From the NCBI GenBank assembly GCA_038093975.1, contig JBBPTG010000003.1:372001-436000 (forward strand): a DNA stretch of 64,000 nucleotides, read 5' to 3'. How positions within the stretch are numbered: position 1 is the stretch's first letter; each line of letters begins with the position of its first letter. The notes under the pieces were generated by a model, which made no database searches, was not told where the DNA came from, and saw only the letters and a list, made by a program, of their open reading frames with translations. Below are positions 1-9,464 of the stretch, in pieces. This stretch comes from Chalciporus piperatus. Its lineage: Eukaryota; Basidiomycota; Agaricomycetes; Boletales; Boletaceae. A program made the translations under genes and the position numbers.

Positions 1-563
1 TAAGTGAGATCTGGATCGTGCCTCGTGGGCTTAGCCGATCGGCGTGAGTTATAATAGGTCGAGTGATAAAAGTGCCGTTGACATTTTCATTCGCGAGAGG
101 GTCAATTGTGCCAAGTTTGTGCATTTCTTTCAGCCTGAATGAACGGTTGCGCCACCGTTGAAATGGAGGTGTTCGCTTGTTATAAACTGATCACTGTGTT
201 GCGATGCCGCGGAGAACAAGGTCACAGCCTCACAGGGGTGGTCACAGACGGCACAATCCCGGTTCAGGCGCCCGTTATGTGCGGTTGCCCGTTATGTGCC
301 CGGTATAGTATACCCGTTATGGATAGAGCGATCATTGTCGCCGAGGGGGTGCAACTACGGAAGCTTACATTACGAAGCCCAGAATATGACCCAGACTATA
401 AGCAGAAGAAGGCCATAAGCAGATATAACATCCCTCTGTCGCACTTCTGTCGCCCACAACCGCAGCCTCCCATCTTCCCTGTCAACCCGTCGCTCTTTTA
501 GTCTCCTTCATCGAATACTCCGACAAACTCCCCTTTTCTCCCCCTTCTTCCCTCGTGCCCATC
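1..563. other. Upstream region of the P450 gene, no gene seen
   Basis: No convincing coding sequence is visible. One 120-codon open frame (139-501) begins at an ATG but has no recognisable domain and overlaps a short repeat cluster at 271-322. The last 70 bases before the P450 start are pyrimidine-rich, as is common in fungal core promoters. Confidence 0.5.
271..322. repeat. Short direct repeats CCCGTTATGTGC
   Basis: CCCGTTATGTGC occurs at 271-282 and again at 288-299; a partial third copy, CCCGTTATGG, lies at 313-322. The cluster sits about 240-290 bp upstream of the P450 start, so it could be a regulator binding array or a chance repeat. Confidence 0.5.
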
Positions 564-2540
564 ATGATCACCAACTTCACATGGATGGACCTGTGTCTTG
601 CAGGCGTCGGTCTCTACGTCGTTAAGCAGATTGTGTCAAAGAAAAACCCTGCTCCCTTCCCTCCCGGTCCCAAGGGCCTCCCCCTCGTCGGCAACATCGC
701 CGACATGCCCTCTGTCAAGCCCTGGCTCACCTTCACCGAGTGGGGTCAGAAATATGGCGAGTCACGATCTTTCTAATCTCCCATCGTTCTTCTCATTTCT
801 TCTAAAGGCGACATCTCGCATGTCGAGGTCCTTGGTCAGCACATCGTGGTCTTGAACAACGTCGAGGCCGCCATGGAGATGCTCGACAAGAAGAGCTCTT
901 CCTACTCTGATCGTCCGGTCCTTCCCATGGGTGGTGAACTTGTCGGCTGGAAAAACACTTTGGTTCTCCTCCCGTATGGTGACCACTTCCGCGAATACCG
1001 CAAGAACTTTGCTCGTGTGATCGGCAGCCGCGCCTCTATGGAGACTTACCACCCTATCGAAGAAATGGAAACTCGTCGCTTCTTGCAACGTGTCCTCGCT
1101 AAACCAACGGAACTCCAACAACACGTTCGCCACACCGCCGGCGCTATCATTTTACGTATCTCCCATGGTTACGAAGTCAAGGACAACAATGATCCTTTCG
1201 TCGATCTTGCTAATACGGCGGTTGACCAGTTTTCGGTCTCAACGGCTACAGGTGCTTTCATGGTCGACGTGATGCCATCTTGTACGTTCATGCAGTCTCG
1301 AAAAGCCCTTGACTAAACCCATATCTAGTGGCGCATGTTCCTGATTGGTTCCCCGGTGCTGACTTCAAGCGCAAGGCAAAGGAATGGCGTGCTACGCTCG
1401 AAGAGATGGTTCACCAACCATATCAATTCGTCAAGGATCAGATGGTAAAATCATAGCCCATTCGAGAGCTTGTGAGATTAATCATTTGTCCTAGGCTTCT
1501 GGTATTGCTCCCGAGTCATTTGTTTCCAACTTGCTCGAAGGTCGCACTTTGTCTGCTGAGGAGGATCACATCGTCAAATGGTCTGCCGCTTCCTTGTACT
1601 CTGGTAAGTTTGAACAAGAATCAGTTGATCAGCGAGGTTGACAATATTTCTTTTACAGGCGGTGCCGACACCGTAAGCACTTCACAGCTTTGCGAGTTTC
1701 CCTGACTGATGGGAGAATCGTTAGACCGTGTCTGCGATTTACTCTCTTTTCTTGGCTTTGTGTCTGTTCCCCGAGATTCAGAAGAGAGCGCGGGCAGAAA
1801 TCGATGCCGTCGTTGGCTCCGACCGTCTTCCTACCTTCGCTGACCGTGGCTCTCTTCCCTACGTCGAGGCTCTTGTAAAGGAGGTTCTCCGCTGGAATGT
1901 TGTCACGCCTCTCGGTTCGTATCTATTTGGCCTTGAACTCGATTGACAGCTGATTTGCGAAATAGCTGTCCCTCACCGTGTTACTGATGACGATATCCAC
2001 AATGGCTACTACATCCCCAAGGGCACTCTGATCATTCCTAACGTCTGGTTCGTATGCCTTCTTTTCGTCTATTTAGGTTCTTCATCCCCTTTGTTTATAG
2101 GTCTATGCTTCGCGACACTCGGACTTACACCAATCCCAACGAGTTCAAGCCCGAGCGATTCCTCGGCGACAAGCCAGAGACTGATCCTCGCACTATCTGC
2201 TTCGGTTTCGGCAGACGGTATGTTTTCTTTCCTGTTTTGGAATTCCGCTGATTTACTGTCTGACATAGTATTTGCCCTGGTATGCACTTGGCTGATGCAT
2301 CTATATGGATCTCGGTGGCAATGTCTGTGGCGGCATTCGATGTCTCCAAAATTATTGAGAACGGTGTTGAGATTACACCCGAGGTAGATCCCTCCTCCGG
2401 GACCATCAGGTGGGTCCTCTCATTTGAATTTCCGATAACGATTCTGACGTCGGTAAAGTCACCCCAAACCCTTCAAGTGCTCGATCAAGCCTCGCTCCGC
2501 AAAGGCCCTCGAACTGATCCAACAAGATCCTGTTCACTGA
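564..2540 (+). CDS. Cytochrome P450 monooxygenase, intact, ten exons
   Basis: Heme-thiolate monooxygenase, probably ER-anchored by the N-terminal hydrophobic stretch after [10 protein letters not shown]. The proline hinge [14 protein letters not shown] follows. Further landmarks are the I-helix GGADTTVS, the K-helix ExxR as EVLR, FKPERF, and the heme loop FGFGRRICPG with the cysteine ligand. The spliced protein is about 510 residues, normal for the family, and ends with [10 protein letters not shown]. The I-helix motif sits on a 14-nt microexon (1659-1672). Intron 1 (757-807) fits only as a GC-AG intron: G at 756 plus GC at 808 restores Gly-Asp. The sequence style resembles Agaricomycete families annotated as O-methylsterigmatocystin oxidoreductase-like. 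That name says nothing about substrate, which cannot be read from sequence. A decayed P450 lies downstream, so this was probably a P450 cluster. Confidence 0.93.
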
Positions 2541-3840
2541 TAGTCGTGCAATTTACTGACTGGACATTTCATCCCCATCCACAATGATTCATGTGCATAT
2601 AGCGGTTGATATACCCACGATGAGCATCTATACCGCGCTGGGAGTAGCGCTGCATTAGTGTATACGTTTTTTGCTTCATGTTCGCAATTTTTTCTTTGCT
2701 CTGAACTCAGCACAACGTTTGGGTCATGGTATGCGCGGTTCTAAGTTTGGTGACTTCAAAGGATACTATGGTACGCTATGTTTGGGAGATAGGCTTGGCT
2801 TATCATCAAAAGGACTGTTCTGGTCTCCATGGCTTCCACTGGTTAGGTGCTTTTCCCGCGGGGTTCCAGCTCTACGTAACACCAAAGTTGAGAAGTATCA
2901 GAATTCTCCGACTCGGAGCTGTTCAGGAGATAGCGCTACTATCACTACGGGAGTCGTTTCCAAAGCATGTGCATCAAGTTGAGAATCTTCATTTGTAATG
3001 ACCGAGTATCTCCAACATGGTGCCGGAACCGGGGTTTCACGGGGCAATGAGAAGGCCCCTGAAAAAAAAATCAGAAAGAACATTTCCCTTATTCAATGTT
3101 CGGGGACACGACAGCCCTTTCGTTCGGTACCTACACGTGGTTGATGCGTTTGAAGGAACTCGGAAGCTTTGACCGACTCAGAAGAGAATGGCGACTGTCC
3201 ACGAGGCTCAGCGCTTCAGAATTCGATCCTGGTGTCGCGGAAGGAAGGAGTCTTTGTTGCAGGCGCAACTGGGCGGATGCAGAAGATCGCTGGAAACACT
3301 CGGAAAGCTCCAAAGCGCTTGCCTAAAATTGCGAGGTTCGAGATATCGATCGAGGAAACTAGGTTTGTTTCACAGGCTCCGAGGGTGGCCCTGCGGCTCC
3401 AGTCCAATCGTCGACCAGACTGGAGCCCGTTGGGGACAAGTCTATTCGCTGATTATCGGTAGGGCAAAGAATGTTTTACGTCTTTGACCGATCATACCAG
3501 TGCGTTCATATCATGATGGTTGACCATGCATCCAAAATCAGAGCCATGGGCGTTGGATTATCGGCATCTAGTGGTGCTACTGAGTTGAAGACGTCGCCCG
3601 TGACCGGATCTGATTTGGCGTGAGGGGCAGAGAAGATAAGTACCAGCGAGCTCGGGATGGATATTTCACGCATGTCATAAATTTATCATGCTACCTTACA
3701 GATTTGACAAGGTGCGTTTCTCGTATGCTCCGTCCCCACCCAGTGCCTCATGATAAGGTCTGGCAGTGTAAAGTAGGTTCATTCTATTCTTGTTCGCTTG
3801 GCTTTCCCGACATATCCAAAGTATCCCCGGGGAATACCTC
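2541..3840. other. Intergenic region downstream of P450, no intact gene
   Basis: No gene is recognisable on either strand. A short frame near 3425-3470 reads GARWGQVYSLIIG, which resembles the first beta-sheet region of P450s and may be an upstream scrap of the relic that follows. An 8-bp inverted repeat (CTCCAGTC/GACTGGAG) occurs at about 3396-3424. Confidence 0.4.
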
Positions 3841-4740
3841 GTGGAATCGTGGCCATGGCTCTTGTATCTCCCCGTAAGCTCGTTGATTCGAGGGGCATCG
3901 TTTTCACCTTTTTACTAACTTTACATAGTAGCGGTTTATGCAATGGTTCCGTGCGGAGCCGGAGGCGCGTCAGGACTCGGACATTGAGCTCAGGATATCA
4001 ACGGTTCAACACGGCCGCTCAATGATATGCCGAAGAACGGAATGAGTGAATTGGAGGTTGCCTATGCGGTGTCATCGCCATTCGGCGCATGAATTAAGAC
4101 GGTAAGTTAGACCTACCACCCTGCATAAATGTGGTTTGACTTCAGGGTTGTTCAGACCGCAGGAACCTTGAGCGCGTTCTTCCGTAAGATAGGGCTCATG
4201 CAGTTTCAGCCAAGGTCACACTGTGACGCCCGCCAAACCTTGGTGGGAATGTGACGGCCCCACAATCCTTCCAAAGCCATCTAGTCGCTTAAACTTGCCT
4301 CACATTACATTGTCGAGAAAATGAAAACTGTAGAAGTAATTTAAATAGTCGTACACACAACTCATCCGTCGGCATTTTTTACAAAATGCTGTTGTCAGCT
4401 TGGAGTAAGCTTTGCCACGCCGTTGGTTGAAACTGCATGAGCCCTATCTTATGTGACTCGGACTTGTTCATGACTTTAGCTTCTAAGCCGTACGCGCTTC
4501 ACTTCCCCGAAGTTATGAAGAAAGCCCAAGCCGAGTTGGACGCTGTCGATGGGGACGGAGAATTTGTTCGTCGTTTGCATCTCTAGTCGCATAAATTATT
4601 CATCCTATTCCACAGGCCCCGGCATGCATCTCTCTCTGAACTCTTTGGGTATACAATATTATCACGCCGGCGATTGATGCCGATGGGAACAAGATCATTC
4701 CAAACTCTTGGAACTACACGGATGGATTCAACTCTCGCCC
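3841..4740 (+). pseudogene. Decayed cytochrome P450 interrupted by a MITE
   Basis: Fragments in P450 order are recognisable but in different frames with stops between them. VESWPWLLYLP (3841-3873) is followed by a GT-AG-like intron and then RFMQWFRAEPEARQD from 3932. MSELEVAYAVSSPFGA starts at 4042. The I-helix fragment AGTLSAFF (4159-4182) is cut by the 263-bp element. Beyond it come HFPEVMKKAQAELDAV (from 4500) and IIPNSWNYTDGF (4693-4728). The K-helix and heme-binding Cys loop are absent. The fragment style (VAYA...FGAG; PEVMKKAQAELD) points to a P450 from a different family than the intact neighbour. This is a dead gene: with the element removed, stops and the missing C-terminus remain. 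Confidence 0.8.
4187..4449. mobile_element. MITE-like element, 27-bp TIRs, TA target duplication
   Basis: The left end 4187-4213 (beginning AGATAGGGCTCATGCAG) and the reverse complement of the right end 4423-4449 match at 26 of 27 positions. TA flanks both ends (4185-4186 and 4450-4451), the target duplication of Tc1/mariner-type elements. The 263-bp interior has no coding capacity, so this is a non-autonomous element. It lies inside the I-helix region of the P450 relic, which independently fixes its borders. The superfamily is inferred from the TA only. Confidence 0.85.
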
Positions 4741-4942
4741 TGTTAGTTTTGATTGTACGTTTACACCAAGGAGTGAGTGGAATACGAGAACGCGAAGGGA
4801 GGATAGGTGACTGGTGTACACCATTGGCCATTGCAACGTCTTCTTTAGTTCGATCTCCATGAAGTGGTCGTTTTCAGATTAGAAGATAAAGTCTCAAATA
4901 ACCCACTGACATTGACTTCTACGCTTGGATACACAAAGAAAG

Positions 4943-6576
4943 CTACCGGAGATCAAACACCGTAACTTGATCATAATGGAGGCGACGGCCTGTTTCGTCT
5001 CTCCAATCTCGATAACAGATCCTTCCCCTAACACCATCGAATAGATTATCAATTGAGAACAAGTATCCAGGGATCGATGTCGCATCAGCGACTACAGCCG
5101 TGCATGTTTCCCCGCTGGCGTCAATTGAGAATTTACAACAATCATAGCACCGGGCATTCTGGTTGGGGTTGGAGATGACGATCCCCCTCCCATGTCCATC
5201 ACTAGAAGCATCTAGATCGGAATCCTCTATTTCCCCAGGAAAAACGAAAAGATCTCGTTTATTGAACATCAAGGGAAGAGGTCGCGCGGAACCGGGGTCC
5301 GTGGCTGGGATCGTGAAGTCGACGTAGAAGAAGCGAGTCTCGTATTCAGAGCGCTGGCTGGGCAGGCTGAGGAATCTCAGGGTGGTGTCACCAGTGAGGG
5401 GGTCAACGACGGGATCGCGAAGCGGCGCAAACAGGTAGGGGACTTCTCCGGGATCGGCAAGGGTTTCGTGAGTGACGCGAAGTTCACCCATGGTAGCGTT
5501 GGTTGAGGGTAGAGTGGGGACAACGTATATCTGGACGAGCGTACCCAAGGACTCGAATATTCGCAAGGAAACGATATATGTCCCTGAGAGCACTACTTGT
5601 GAATCTAGAGGGTCGCCCACTATGCCTGTAGGCTGTGTGGTGCGAGCATGGAAGCGATGAGATCCTGAAACTCGACGCTTGTGCCGGTACTCACAGGACT
5701 AAAATGAGATGGCGGGAATCTATACAGAGCATACGTCCGAGGGTCGATGACCATAGGAGCAACGGAATGAGACGCCTCGCACACACTATCAAAATACAAA
5801 AGCGCAGGGGTGAAAGAGAGGGGGAAATGAACGTCTGCTGGGAGGTTCATTTCGTAAGTCACGGGGCCCAATGTTGAGCTCGTATCGTCGTTGTGGGAGA
5901 ACACCAAAAGTTTGCTAGAAGAAAAAACGTCAATGGAGATCGACCGGTGAAAGAAGACTATACATGCATTTGAGGATGCTGCTCATCATGCTCGGGCGAA
6001 TCGTTAGCCCTAGATACAGCGAGAAAAACCCGCAGTCCGTCAGGAGTCGACAGAGGACAAGCTCGAATTGACACTATCGGCAGATCGCCGTTCCATACTA
6101 CTTGACGGTGCCCTGTTTCGATATCTTCACAGAGAACTTGGCGATCATCGTACCAGATAAGAAATCTTCCGAAGAGAAAGTCAAAGACTGACTCTAGGTC
6201 AGTTGTTTTGGGTAGCCTTGGACCATTAATCCGTGAGACAATGTTGAGGGACTGCGAAGTCCAAGTACGGGCAACACGTGCTGAGTGGACCAAGGTGCGT
6301 TCAAGAGAGCGAGTAGATTGCCATAAGAATGGTCCAGGTGGGCGAGGCAGCCGAGCACTCGCATACAATGTCCTCCACAAGTGTGCGTCGCGAGCCACAA
6401 CGCTGAACCGCTTTGAGACCTACGAAGAGAACATCTCAGGAGAGCTCGGTGACTACGTAGACCAATGGTCGTAGCGACATTGACAGCCGATTGATTGGAC
6501 TCACAAGACGTAGGCGGATGACCTCGGAAGGACTCAGAAATTGGAAGATGTGAAAGATCAATTCATCTGGGATCAT
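4943..6576 (-). CDS. F-box domain protein
   Basis: The N-terminus MIPDELIFHIFQFLSPSEV is a typical F-box, the Skp1-binding module of SCF ubiquitin ligases. It continues after the first intron with RLVSKRFSVVARDAHLW. The C-terminal part is the low-similarity beta-rich region seen in large Agaricomycete F-box families, ending DQVTVFDLR. Introns fall near 6435-6505, 5910-5960 and 5621-5690. Two junctions need a non-obvious donor to keep frame: at the second, phase fits only if the donor is GTCTTC; at the third, GTACCG rather than the nearer GTGAGT. The gene is therefore probably intact, but these junctions are inferred. Substrate is unknown. Such families expand and decay quickly, so a recent frameshift is the alternative. 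Confidence 0.75.
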
Positions 6577-7292
6577 GATGAAAGCCTGGAGTGTTTGAGC
6601 CAAGCTTGAACTTCAATTTTTGCCCGGGTTAACGGCGGGTCTCGACTCGACTATATTGAAGGACTTGGTAGTCGTAGTAAGGACTCGACGATTGAGAGCT
6701 GTGGACTCCGAGTCCGTCGAGGGTGGACAACTCGTTCCTTGATTTGGACTTGATTTGGCAGCCCTTACACCGTTCTATCTACGACCACCGAGTTGACGTT
6801 GAACGTTGAACGTTTGAACCCTCGTCGCTGTTCCCAGCACCACTGAATCTCGTTCGGGAGCGCTGGAATTTAGTCCGAGTATACAGATTCAGACACAAAG
6901 ACATGGTTGTATCACTCTGGAACGTAGCCATGGGCCTCGCGGCGATGTCCTAATACTTGGCCCTCATGCATACGTCGTCAATTTCCCCACCTTTGTGCGC
7001 GGCCAACCAAAGCTAAACGAGCAGACCCCGAGGCTGAGCGATGGATATACAGTACATCATGACCGTCTTCCAACTGCCAGTGGGTCGTTCCCAGCTGAGG
7101 ACCTTGACCCTTACCCTGACAGACCGCGGATCTGCTTCAGGGAAGACGGCTACTTCGCATTGTAGAAACGAATGGATACAACCATTCGTGAGTGCTTCAG
7201 GATCTCAGTTCGTTGGGGGTGCATGATTCACTGGTATGCGAGAAACTTCCTGCGCTTACCCGCGATCCCGGCTTCTGATGTGATCTGAGTAT
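6577..7292. other. Intergenic, promoter side of the F-box gene
   Basis: No gene recognised. GTTGAAC-type units are repeated in tandem at about 6792-6818. A frame around 7097-7164 (DLDPYPDRPRICFREDG) is open but has no start, domain or convincing splice partner. Confidence 0.4.
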
Positions 7293-7867
7293 TTAGCACG
7301 AGGAGGAGACTCTTGCAGCTGGCAGCACACCTGTTTCTGCGACTCCGTTGACTTTCTTACTATCGTTCAGGATGCGTTGGATTGAAGCACGGATGGTCTC
7401 AGCGAAGGACGCATCTGAGAGTAGCGGTGCTTCTGAGATGGCCCGTTCAAGGATAGGATACCTTGTCGACAATACAGTTCGTTGGAGACGGAGACGGCAA
7501 TATAAGATGCAGTTATACCAACCTGTCGATTTCACCCATAAGTTCGCGGTAGATCCCATCGTGGGGCATATCGAGCAGTTTCTGGTCAGAGGCTAGTCGT
7601 TGTCGGGCAATATCATCAACCCGCGACCGGAAGCTTGCGATCCGCTCCTAAAGACGTGTGGGGGGAAGTGTCATTCCGAAGTGACATTGGATACCCTGAA
7701 GCGCGGCATACACTGCGTTGAAACTGTGTCAAGAGTTCTCGTCTCAGCCGGTCAAACTCTCCAGATTTCTTGAATCTGAAATTAGAACATAAGTGAGCGT
7801 TACTAGCGACCGCGTAAGGATGAAAAGATGGTACTTACTCGTCAATTAATTGATCTGGGTTTGACAT
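7293..7867 (-). CDS. SHG1: COMPASS subunit Shg1-like protein
   Basis: Shg1-family proteins (BOD1/SHG1 domain) are subunits of the Set1/COMPASS histone H3K4 methyltransferase. The short protein starts [20 protein letters not shown], the conserved opening of the family. It continues with [17 protein letters not shown] and [19 protein letters not shown], and ends ARVSSSC. Three GT-AG introns of about 60-65 bp restore one frame. The predicted protein is roughly 125 residues, normal for the family. It is head to head with HEM12 across 100 bp. Family assignment is by motif recognition; association with Set1 is inferred from the family. Confidence 0.82.
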
Positions 7868-7967
7868 CTTACCAAGGGGGTTCGGGTGGCTGTGTCGCTA
7901 CCTCCTCGACTTCATTGTGATCAAGCAAGCTCGCGCTCTCACCAACTCGAACCTATTAGAGATCGTC
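7868..7967. promoter_or_regulatory. Bidirectional promoter SHG1/HEM12
   Basis: Only 100 bp separate the two start codons, so both 5' UTRs and core promoters must lie here or overlap the opposite gene. I see no clear TATA or CCAAT box. Confidence 0.6.
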
Positions 7968-9158
7968 ATGGCCGACAATTTCCCCCCTCTCAAAAACGAT
8001 CTCATCCTACGTGCAGCTTGGGGTCGACCTACCGAGCGTGCACCTGTATGGGTCATGCGCCAGGCTGGTCGTTATCTACCAGGTCATCAGCACGTCAATT
8101 CACGCCCGGAAAGCCATACTCAATCATGTCTTTTCCAGAGTTTAGAGAACTCCGCGAGAAATACGATTTTTTCACACTTTGTCAGACACCAGATCTTGCA
8201 AAGCAGGTCACCCTGCAACCCATCGATCGTTACGAGGGCCTCATCGATGCTGCCATCATCTTCTCTGACATCTTGGTCATCCCTCAAGCCATGGGTATGA
8301 AGGTGGAGATGATCCAAGGACCCTCCTTCCCCGATCCACTCGACGTCCCTGAGGATATAGAGAAGAAACTCAAGCCTGGTCGCGTGAATACAGAGCTCGC
8401 GTATGTGTATGAGGCAATCAAGTTGACGCGTAAAGCCCTGGATGGTCGTGTACCCCTCATCGGATTCTGTGGTTCACCGTGGACCCTCATGTCTTACATG
8501 ATCGAAGGAGGGGGTAGCAAGACGTTACAGAAATCCAAAACCTGGCTATTCAAATACCCGGAAGAGTCGAAGAAATTGCTAGATCTCATCACGGACGAAT
8601 GCATAGAGTTCTTGGTCGGCCAAGTGGAAGCTGGAGCGCAGGTACATCGCCCACCTCTTCCCTGCCGTTTATGCATCCTAATTTGGCTGCAAAATATGAT
8701 AGCTGCTCCAAGTTTTCGATTCAAACGGTGGTGACTTGTCACAACATGACTTCAAGGAGTTTTCGTTGCCGTACGCGAAAAAGATAGCGGACGGCGTACG
8801 AGAAAAACTCCAAAGTCGTGGTATCCCACCAATTCCCCTCACCTTCTTTGCGAAAGGCGCCTCACCGGCACTTGCGGCCACAGCTGGGTATGACACCATA
8901 AGTCTCGAATGGACAGTCGATCCCACAGACAATACGATACCTCCGAATGTGACCCTTCAAGGAAACCTAGATCCGGTGGTGCTCTACGGCGGAAGGGACG
9001 CTATCGAGCGAGAGGTGAAGAGGATGTGCACAGAGTTCCGTGCTGCTCGTCCCACCACCCGTTGGATTGCCAACCTGGGACACGGGATCACGCCTGGCGT
9101 GAATCCTGAAGATCTTAGATGGTTTTTCGAATGCGTTCACAGATATTCCAAGGTGTAG
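7968..9158 (+). CDS. HEM12: Uroporphyrinogen decarboxylase
   Basis: Cytosolic enzyme that decarboxylates the four acetate side chains of uroporphyrinogen III to coproporphyrinogen III in heme synthesis. The N-terminus [12 protein letters not shown]...[14 protein letters not shown] carries the family signature. [20 protein letters not shown] and [20 protein letters not shown] near the C-terminus are also diagnostic. Two introns interrupt the gene: the first splits Pro-Glu after RYLPG, the second follows VGQVEAGAQ. The protein is about 365 residues, normal length. The start at 7968 gives [11 protein letters not shown], matching the family's usual start. Confidence 0.97.
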
Positions 9159-9464
9159 GAGATCTCGCTTATTGAATTCGACATGAGATGATTCAGGTGA
9201 TATGCTCCCGGAGCTCAGAGTTGAGATACTGTGAGTAGATCAAAGGGATATACACAAAGACGACAAGGGAATGCGGGTGGGGATGAGGAATGCTAAACGT
9301 ATACAATGCCAGGAGGGTACGGAATTGCATAAATACTGTAACCAACGGAGGGAACAGAAAGTATGGCACTGACGAAAGCCAGATTAATGACCAAATGATG
9401 GCAGATTGGAAAAAGATAGCCAAAAAGCAGGACGTAAAGCCAGTTTACACCTTAAGAATGATCG
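9159..9464. other. Convergent 3' region HEM12/CDC14
   Basis: About 300 bp between two convergent stop codons, presumably the two 3' UTRs. No gene or repeat seen. Confidence 0.6.

Noticed and set aside
139..501. 120-codon open frame before the P450
   Set aside because: No domain and it spans the promoter repeats.
5621..5690. Frameshift in the F-box gene
   Set aside because: The nearest GTGAGT donor breaks frame, but a GTACCG donor three bases downstream restores it with a 65-bp intron.
7041..7226. 61-codon plus-strand frame between F-box and SHG1
   Set aside because: No domain, atypical composition, no splice partner.
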